Assembly: GCA_020746875.1 (NCBI GenBank)
Contig: JAGTJL010000009.1
Location: forward strand, 930,001 to 994,000
DNA from: Rhexocercosporidium sp. MPI-PUGE-AT-0058
Lineage: Eukaryota; Ascomycota; Leotiomycetes; Helotiales
Direction of reading: 5' to 3'
Length of the DNA stretch: 64,000 nt
In this document: positions 55,314 through 64,000 of the stretch, one piece after another
Numbering within the stretch: the stretch's first letter is position 1
Layout: every line of letters begins with the position of its first letter
Notes under the pieces: generated by a model
What the model was told of the DNA's origin: nothing
What the model saw: the letters and a program-made list of their open reading frames with translations, nothing else
Database searches by the model: none
Position numbers and translations under genes: made by a program

Positions 55314-58300
55314 TTTTGTTCGATTGTGGTGTGGTGGGAGATGGATGGTGTTGAGTTGAAGTGTTGTTGTCGTGGTTTGGATGCGGGGTACTTTTTGTAT
55401 GGCGGGGTTGAGAAGGGGAAGACCCGGAGCTAGGAGAACTCTTGCTTTGTGGAACGTCAGGACGTCCGAGGATGCGCAACGCTATAATTCGACTCAGATT
55501 AATACAATGACATGTGCGAGGAATAAAACAAGTGTTTCCACGATCGCGGTGCACTGAGGAATATATATATGTATATATAGCATAGAGTTCCTTGGAATCG
55601 AACTTGTCAAGCAGGCTCTGGTTTCCACTTCTAGTCACTGGAAATCAGGTATGGAGTTCTCCAAGCAGATATCTGATGCTGTACTCTTATATGATACTCG
55701 AGACTCAAGTAAGTCACAAAGAGAAGCTGGTTGCACATTTTGGCTGTCACCTATAGTCGAGGTCCGAAGATTGGACATAAGGTGAAGGGAAAAGGGCTTT
55801 TAAAGGTCTTGTCATTTGAAAATCACGACAATGATTGCAAGTAGCTTCCGAGGATAGCTGTTAATTACGATCATAATCCACGAGTCTAAGACTCAGTTCA
55901 TCTACCCTCTTCACATTCTAATGAATCCGAGCAGTAGACCAAAATTGATGACAGCCCCCTCGCTTAACAAATGCGTCAAGCGAAAGGTCATGGCATCTAC
56001 CTTGGCAGTGACGATAAGCGGTAATGAATTACGACTCACGCTCTGTAAGGAGCCATCAGGAACTTCATGGTTTTCGTGGACTCGTGCCCGTGTTTACATC
56101 GCCTCGTCACTCATCTCGCCTCCCCCTCTTAGAGACTCAGGGGCTTAAGCGAGAATACCCCCTTGTGCAACAATGCCAGCTGCGGCCCGCATCGGAGAAT
56201 TTAGACCAAAGAAAGAGAGGATGATGCGAACATTTATTGTCCAATCATCGCTTACCAGACGTCTCAGACGATTCAAGATAAACACCAAGCATATGGTGAG
56301 GGAGTTGCACGTCCCCAAACGTAGCATACTGGGACTTCCCTGTGCTGGCTTTCAAACACGGACAATCTCCAGTTCTAAGACAATGCGCTTGCACCGTTCC
56401 TTCGTCTGATGACCCTAGGAGGTTTCTGACAAGGCTAGATGCAACATTGGAGGAGGCTCCGCAGTCCCAGCTCTTGTGAACCTGTCGACTATCTTAGACA
56501 TCTAACAAGATGTCTCTCGTTCTTGAAACCATTGCGCCAGCCCAAAAAAAATCTCGGAGATTGAGATCTCAGACCCCAAAAGTTCCCGTAGTTCTGGAAC
56601 GAACGCCTGGTGGCGGGCATTGAATCTCCGAAAATCTCGCAAGACTATCACAAGGAAGTAAACATCCTCCTGGTAACGGTCCGAATGCCATTGTATGAGA
56701 AGCGCCAACGATGAAAGTGGAATGAGCTCCACGGCTACGAGATACTTTCAACTGATCTGCTGCCGAGGCTCGCAAGCATGGGTAATGGGATGTCCAGTTC
56801 ATGCGTGCCGCCTAACAACGGTCAACCGAGTTTCCTGTCCACTTGCTCGACCCAGAAGTGCAAGAACTCTAAACTCTGGACCCAAAGATCATGGATAGAC
56901 CTTCTTTTGTCCCCCGAATCCTTGATCCCTTAATCTGATGGTAGCGCGTCTAGTCCTCCTGCCCAAACAACGCAACGACGTCCACAGACAACTGCCGCGC
57001 CGCTCAGACGTTCAGCACAGATGCTCGATCACCACCACATCAGGACGGGGCCGACACCAAACAAACGCCACGTCCCAACCATTCTCAAGCTAGGGAGAAC
57101 TCTAATTCTTTGACACTCGGTCTCGCCTGGCTGTCTCGGATGCTGGTCGCCTATACCCCAGATCCTAGCATGGCGTCTTTGTGTCGCTGATGGACGACCG
57201 ATATCAAACTCTAAATCTTCGACACTTGTCGATCTCGCCACGTATGGGTATCACCCCACCCTTGTACGTACATATACTCGGTTGGAATGATCAGATAAGA
57301 AGTGATAGACGAAACAAGGGATCCTGCGAACCTTACCAGTCTCATCACTTACAGGATCGACCTTGAAAAGGAGACGATTATTTGACCACCCATCCCAGTT
57401 TGAGATCCAGCTTCTCGACCAGGAAATGACGAATTCGCCACATATGCACACAATGGTACAGTACTGTCAGATGCAGTACGTTCATGCAAGTATCTGTGGG
57501 GTGACTGGCCATAGCATGAACGCCTCAGTTGTAACCACCACACCATAGCCTCACCTCGCTTCACATGCCGAACATCTCAATGCGGAAGAAATCTAGAAGT
57601 CCCTCTCGCGTTTTACCCATCATGCTCACCTGCAGCATCAGCCAACCGGACATCCCCCATATCAGCCTCTACTCTCGAACCTGTCCTACCATCCTTTCTC
57701 TCCCCGCACCAGACAGTATTGAACCCAGAACTGCCTGAACCACTACCACTCCGAGTGCTCCTCCACTCCACAAAGCGTTTCCGAACCCCACACACTGCAA
57801 CGTAGCAGGTAAATTGTGCCATGCACAGAATGCCATTTCCCGGGTTCCAGGATCTCGATGTCAAGACCGACGAACTGGAGAGGACGGCCCCGCCAAGCTG
57901 TATTTAGGCACTTTCTGCCAGCGCTTTCCCTGCAATTTGAAATCTTTGTAAGATCTGACGAGTCGACTACTGGACAGACAGTAACTACATACTCTCGGAA
58001 TGATTACGCCGAGCCCTATCAGCTAGGGTTTGGGGATCTTCTAGATTTGTAGGAATAGCTGCTCTCTGGATTGGCATATGGATGCAAAATATTCTCCGTA
58101 TTTAAACGAAGGGAAAACTCGGGACGACCTTGCTCTTGATTTTCTCAGCCTAATTTCTGAGAGTCTGCCCCTGATGATATGATAGATCTTTGAAATGCTT
58201 GATCGTTTTTTTGCCGCCCTTCTTCTATAGTTCTGATCATGCCAACAACGCCGTGAAGACTCGCCTGACTGCTGTGCACTCCTCTCAATCCAACCCCGGA

Positions 58301-58513
58301 ATCTGAATCCCATGATATCCCAAAATTTTCCAGCTTCCCACCTTCCAACCCGACCCAATAATGCTACAATATGTACAGATTCGTCTCCAGTTCGGCCCCT
58401 TTATGACCCAACCATCCGTGCAAATGCATTCCCACCGACGGCCATGCCCAACCAACGTGCCCCAACCGTATAGAGGGAAATTGTGATGTGTGTAATGTAG
58501 CCGCCTTGTAAAA
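55314..58513. other. Long intergenic region, no supported gene
   Basis: About 3.2 kb. Short frames occur on both strands (for example 55921-56148 plus, 57029-57241 minus, 57613-57864 minus) without domains or splice chains that make sense. An AT dinucleotide run lies near 55561-55580. The 5' flank of the amidohydrolase gene and the 3'UTR of the regulator at 58514 are here. Decayed genes are possible but not demonstrable by eye. Confidence 0.4.
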
Positions 58514-61063
58514 TCAAATGATGTTCGTGATAGCCATGCGTTCGTTACCCCTGCTTCTCTCTTGGCTTCCTGAACCAGCTCCTGCACCACCACCACGACT
58601 CCCAGGACCAGGCTGTGTGTAGAGTGATTGTGCATATCCGCCTTGCTCCCTAGCCAGTATCCCAACAAGATATTCCACCCTTTCCCATCCTCCCCAGTCT
58701 CTCGCTTCCACGTCCGTGAGAACAGTCGTGCCCTCGGGGCCGCCCATCAAAGTAGGGCTTATGCCAACTTTCCCTCCTACAGCGCTGCCTGCGATGTTCA
58801 TACCCGTCTCGCTTCCGGTCCACACCCAACTAGTTTCTGTCCCTGCCTGTAAATCTCCTGATACGTATGCCATGAGCTCCTCATCCGGTTCACGCTCTCC
58901 TCGATATCCTGGGCTCCCAATGAGACACCCTGCACGACGCTTTTCAATGAGTACACCAATAAAGAATGCCAAATGCCGACCACATGCCACATTGACGTCT
59001 CGCAATGTGGCAATATTAGATGAAGCTCGAATACAAGTGAGTGCTGCGTCGAAGTGACCACCGAAAAGCAAGAATAGCGTGCAGCGCCAAATGTGAGTGC
59101 AGGTCATGGCGTTTGCAGTTGGTCCGAACGGGGGTATGGAGGGGTTGGACTGCACAGAGGACGCCATTGCTCGGGCAAACAGATTCGTGGAGTCGAGAGC
59201 TGCTCGGATGCATTGTTCAATAGCGTTTCCCCGCACTTCTGGAGGGCAGGAGGTCGTTAGATTATGTCGATGGAGAATTAGGCGCGCATTCATTAGATGG
59301 CAAACTGGTGCTAACATCCGCGGATCCAGAGGTTCTTGTGCAGTGAGTTGGCAAGATGGAGGAAATGATGCCATGCAAGCGCTAAAATGGGTATCGAAAG
59401 TAGTAAGAGTGGAAGGAGAAATGATAGGCGATTTGAGCGTTTTGATGAGTTGCGAAACAGCGCGTACGACATGAATAATTGGTAGGATGAAATTCGTAAG
59501 AGGAGAGACGCCGTTGGGTACCATCATGCCCGCGTCATGAATGTAGTGGTCATCGATCGCAGCTGGGAGACTGACATCGCAGTCGGCATCCTCGATCAAG
59601 AGAGGTCGTCCAAGTTCAAGTGACATGTGTCTATCCCAAACGTAAATTCCCCACCACACACGACGTCGCATCTCGCCCTCAATCATAGGCCACGGTCCAG
59701 TCTCGTTATGAAGTCCTATATCCTGGGAAATTCGAACCGCAGAAGCTAGCCACGTCCATGCTGCAGATTTGAGATTTATCTCAGTGAGAAAGATGCTCAC
59801 CAAGATAGCTGATCTTGCGTGATCGATTACCTAGACCAAAGAAACTTGGGGTCAGTCTACTATTTCTGTATCTTCTGGGGGCTCGATGTCTAAAAGCCCA
59901 CGAGATATTAGGGGACCACTAGCCAGCTCTCAAGACCTGAGGGGGAAGGGACTGCCTCAAGGCGCTAGACATACATATTCATCATTCCACGTATCTATCA
60001 GCATTCGGGATATTTCGATATACTCCTTTCCCTTGTGAGGGCGATGAATGCTCACGTCCGAGCTGAAAAGTACCCCAACAGCCAGCACTGAGAAGAAGAG
60101 TGAGCTCCAGACTGGTGGTACGCCATGCAAGCTCCCTGCTTTGTAGACAGCCTCGTATTCCTGCTCGAATGTGGGCCAATGCAGGATCGGAATCAGCATG
60201 TGTACTGCCGCGTAATAAGAGCCAAGGAGATGATCTGAAATTGCTTTTGGTGGCAAGTCCGGACGAGGAGGATTGAAGTGTGCCTGTGACCCTACTTGAC
60301 GGTAAGGTGCAGGTGGCTTGAATATGCCCCGGCCAAAGTTTCGGATATTCGATCGCACCCGCGAGAGATCCTGAGGGGGCGGTGGCCGTCCTTTTCTCTT
60401 CGGATTTGACCCGATCTCGGGCAGTTGTAGTGGCATCTGCTGAGGACCTTCGTTTTCGATGTCCATTTGTCCTTCCCTCACATTCAGCATCGACCGTAAA
60501 TGCGTGTTTTCCCGTTTTACTTGCGCAATCTGCTTCTCCAAATCTTGCACTTGCTTAATAGACGACATGCGTCGATTTGTCTCTTTTGTGAACTGGCATT
60601 TCACGTTCCGGCTCGAGCACTCCGAGCAACTTGTGGTCTCCGTTGCATCGCATTTGACTTTTCGTTCCCTGCATGCATCACAGCTTGGATCCTTTCTCCT
60701 CTGACGATAGGCTCTCTTTTGCGCCTGCATGGTCGCAGCCGACATCTGCCCGCCCGAGGCGCCCGGAGTTCCACTTGAAGATCCTGTAGAAGCCATGGAG
60801 TCCATTCCTGGAGGTCCAGGAGAAGTTGTCGCTGAGTGGTATGGATTCTGGAAAGCACTCTGACCCATCGACGCTCCTGATGACAAGTTCATATGTTGCT
60901 GCAAATTTTGCCCACTCATTGGCCTTGGAGAAGCTCCCATAAGCGCTCCGTCGTATGGTCCTGAAGTTCGTGGTGATGCTGCGGAAGAGACCGAGGAAGA
61001 GTCGTAGGAGGTAGTGGAAGGTATCGGAGATCTCGAATAAGTATTCTGTGTCGACCCCGCCAT
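58514..61063 (-). CDS. Zn2Cys6 transcription factor with coiled coil
   Basis: Two exons (61063-59975, 59830-58514) encode 801 residues. A Ser/Gly/Pro/Met-rich N-terminus precedes a basic stretch (KRAYRQRRKDPS) and the zinc cluster C128-x2-C131-x6-C138-x7-C146-x2-C149-x6-C156. A coiled coil follows (SIKQVQDLEKQIAQVKREN), probably for dimerisation. The fungal-specific regulatory domain spans the intron, with markers SYYAAVHMLIPILHWPTFE, SAVRISQDIGLHNE and RRRVWWGIYVWDRH. The C-terminus is Gly-rich. The high quality of the zinc-cluster and linker region suggests a conserved regulator; I cannot name an ortholog. A long 5' region lacks other genes, as often seen for regulators. Its targets are unknown. 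Confidence 0.93.
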
Positions 61064-64000
61064 GGTATAGCCCCGAAGTCGGCTCTTTTATCCAAATGGA
61101 CGTAGCCGTTGCCGATGGTCTGAAATAGAGGGCTGAGGAGGTGAGGTTGATTTTAAAGTTCCAGCCTCATTACGAGAGTCTACAACCTGCTAAAAGATCG
61201 AAGACGGAAAACCCAGCCGCGCACGCGAATTCGATAAGACGAGTCTTTAAAGACCCAGAGAGCACGATAACCAGAATTTTGGGTTAGACAGAAGATTGGG
61301 CCATTCACTGGCAAGTGCTCTAGCTCTCCCCCCCGAGAATATGATAGATGCGCGATACGCTGCCGGGCTGCAGTTTAGTGCAACGTCAGGGCTGCTATGT
61401 TCCGACGCAACTCTGCAGCGTGGCCAGCCTGGGAGTTTTCCCCACCCTGCACCAGAGAGCACAGGTACCAGAGTCGGCAACTGATCCGTACCGGAAGGGA
61501 AGGTCAATCTGTGATAGGTCTGGTCAGTTAGGTGGTCAGAAAATGGCAATCGTTGGTTGTGGAAGAAGAGCCTGTGTATGGCTTGAGGAGCATGTTGACG
61601 CGGCAGAAAAATGTTGAGCGAGTGAGAAATGCCGACAGTGATTGATGAGAATTTCAAGTGAGTGGGAATTTCGCTGGCGTGGGTTGAGGAGGAGGGTATA
61701 TGACGGGAGCAGGCATTGGCCTCTGCTTTAAGGCTGATTGGGAGATCTGGAGTAATCCAGCGCCAAGAGTAGCAGTACAAGCATTTGAAGCAGATGTTTG
61801 CGAGATGGTCGTCAGCCCCGAACTCCTGCCCTATCTCGAACTGGGCAACCTGGTCGATCTGCTCAGCAAGTAGCGATGGCGTTGCCGGCGTTGCTGAAGA
61901 ACCCTTGCTCTTGAACATTATTCTGCTACTTTCGACAGGGTACAATGGTGCGTCAAAGGCGAAGAAAACATGTTACAACGCCCCTTTAGTCATCGGCAGG
62001 GGGACATCGCTTCCTCGGAAGCTCTTCAGGACTTCCTTTCTGGGAGGCACAAGGTAGTCTGCAGACTTGCAGGTTGGGTGCCGAATCGGCAGAGATCTCT
62101 TCGAGGCAGCGGCACATGATATGCATTGCTCTAGGAACTTGTACTGAAGCAGGCAGCTCGGTATGGGCAGCTAACCTGGAGCTGTTCGAAAGGTAGGCAC
62201 TAATCATACAAATAGATTAGGAGAACGTACCGAGGAAGTTTGTTTGCCTGTAAGGTGTGCTTCGAATTCAAGTCACTTTTGTGACCGCCTGCAGGCTGTT
62301 CGGGTGGCGTATGGATCACTCCTGCAACGTTCACTGCATATGTATGCCTTGAATCTGCCCTCTTTCCGGAAGTCTACCTTCGGGTGCGGCCCGTTGATAG
62401 GACAAAGGGGCTCAACGGCTCGGACGTAGCGTTTGACGGACTTGAGCAATAAGTTCTGACAAAGGCGACGTCGAAAGGTGGTAATATACTGAGAGGTCGA
62501 GAGAGATCCTCCCTTTGCACTTGTACGATGCTCCTGCTGTGACCGTCTCGTCTCGTCGGTACGTCAGAATATGCAGCACGTGTACAGCCCTATGTAGTTG
62601 TCTTCGAAAGTTGCGGCAGTAGTGGGTATATAATTGAGCAGGAAGACATGTGCATCCCAGGAAGGATATCCCTCAACTGAGACGGGCAAGTGACAAGAAT
62701 AGCTAAACCCTCAAGAGAATTGATTGGCGTTGCCGTGTTGAATCATGGATGGAGGAGTGATTGCTGGTACTTGGATTCGGAGAAATGGTCGTAAATGGGA
62801 CAAGAGGTGGTACCTGCGATCCATGCTAATTGCTAGATGACTTGGAGCGCGATGTTACCGCAGGCCAGGGGCGGTTCGGAGGATGTCTCGACGCCTGTGA
62901 TGCATGATAATATTCTATGCAAGGCTGCCGGGGTGTGCGCCTTTTTCATCGGCAACGACGTGGAGACAGGGAGAGTTCTTAGTGAATGGACTATGACCCA
63001 TCCATCCATCTCATAAGGGTTTTAGATGTGGCTGTCTCATCCGATTGCCCTCCTGCCCTCCTGCACCCGTCGTGGAGAGTGGAGAGGGGCGGCCAGACCG
63101 AGCCCGCAAGAGCCCTGTGTCTATTATGGAAGCAGGCAAACGTTTCCTGGCGTTTCATGTTTTGGCATTTTCATCAACCGGGCCTCCGAGCTACTGTACT
63201 TGGTTACCCTTCTTCCACCCTGATTTCTGAGCCGTAGGCGAGGAACAGCGATCTGCTTGGCCGTGACTCCAAGGCCTGGAAGTGTTTTTTTCCCTTCTTC
63301 TCCAGTGCCATTATTCCTAAGAGGAGGTTGATCGGCTGAGGCTACTGTAGCAAGAAGGACAGCACGGTAAGTGACGGACGGTAATGAACTATAGCAGTAA
63401 AAGGAAGGTCCAGTAAATCTTACTTAGCGGCGAACGTCGTAACCTTATTTCGTCATTTGCCGAAGCCATAGGAAGATGATCTAGCAGCGTTCGGCTTGTT
63501 TCAAGGTGCATTCAGAGAACAGCCCATGGCATCTTCCGACGACGGGATGATGAGATGTTGCGGCAAAGATGCCACACAGCAGCATGGGGCGGGGACGGGA
63601 AGGTTGGCTAAGACGAGATGGGGGGGCCAGGACCCTGGGTTCATTCATACCAAGCGGCTCGGATCCCGGGGCGAAGGAACAATAATACAGAAACGCTTTG
63701 CACCAACAGCATTCGTTGAGGTACAGACGAGCATGTGCCAGCAAACGAAAGGCGCTGGATCATAGACGGAAGGCCGACCCTCCAATGTGCTGGATGTGTC
63801 CGTCTGTCCTGTGCGGTGACTAAGCTTCGTCTGCATGGAGCTTGAGCCAGGAAAGACATGCCATGTCATGCCATGCCAGCTTTGGAGCTTTGGACACATC
63901 GCGGAGAGGCAGTAAGTGCCAGACCAAGAGCTAGAACTACTTACTGTAGACTTAGACAGCACACATGTGTCCTAATATGGCATGGCTGCAGAAATTAAGA
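61064..64000. other. Long upstream region, no supported gene
   Basis: The 5' region of the regulator at 58514 and beyond. A minus-strand frame at 61247-61915 can start at an ATG and is open for about 220 codons, but its composition is not convincingly protein-like. It could be an upstream ORF in the regulator's leader. Beyond 62 kb I see only short frames and no RNA gene. Confidence 0.4.

Noticed and set aside
61247..61945. Minus-strand frame of 232 codons upstream of the regulator at 58514
   Set aside because: Upstream-most start is not ATG, no domain, and composition looks non-coding; at most an upstream ORF.

Overview
The window is nuclear DNA of a filamentous ascomycete (Pezizomycotina). 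The evidence is many short GT-AG introns of about 40-180 bp with CTAAC/CTGAC-like branch points, Zn2Cys6 transcription factors, DHA2-type efflux and small secreted proteins, an NLR-like STAND protein, a methanol-oxidase-type alcohol oxidase, and intron-containing tRNA genes. A Leotiomycetes-like origin is my guess from general protein flavour; it is not demonstrated. Exon boundaries were assigned by hand from splice consensus and family similarity. All spliced genes reported as intact keep an open frame and an exon sum divisible by three.

Layout. 1-6.4 kb is gene-poor, with a probable LRR/F-box relic and a tRNA-Thr(CGU) whose T-loop is split by a 61-bp insert that looks like a spliceosomal intron. 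6.4-9 kb: peroxisomal alcohol oxidase (11 exons, one GC-AG intron). 9.9-13.2 kb: STAND NTPase with C-terminal TPRs. 13.9-14.6 kb: single-pass membrane protein. 15-20.1 kb: divergent pair of DHA2 MFS transporter and Zn2Cys6 regulator. 20.3-22 kb: two divergent secreted proteins with the same eight-cysteine order. 22.5-23.6 kb: HSL-type hydrolase. 24.2-24.9 kb: second single-pass protein. 25.7-26.9 kb: frameshifted Sec14-like gene. 27.4-29.7 kb: SDA1. 30 kb: tRNA-Arg(UCG). 30.2-32.2 kb: Ulp1-like protease. 33.1-37.3 kb: two secreted proteins. 37.9-39.6 kb: amidase. 40-40.5 kb: small membrane protein. 44.4-47 kb: bZIP factor with a long ATG-free leader. 47-50.2 kb: repeat-rich non-coding DNA. 50.3-55.3 kb: frameshifted Zn2Cys6 gene, an SDR lacking the catalytic Tyr, and an ACMSD-like amidohydrolase. 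58.5-61.1 kb: a third Zn2Cys6 regulator. 61.1-64 kb: no convincing gene.

How the genes relate. Housekeeping genes (SDA1, Ulp1-like, Sec14-like, tRNAs) are interspersed with accessory metabolism and secreted proteins. Two regulator-centred neighbourhoods stand out: the MFS/Zn2Cys6 divergent pair, and the Zn2Cys6-SDR-amidohydrolase-Zn2Cys6 stretch. No secondary-metabolite core enzyme is visible. The alcohol oxidase and amidase both end in PTS1-like tripeptides, suggesting peroxisomal location.

The observation I would follow first is the tRNA-Thr gene at 2355-2503.
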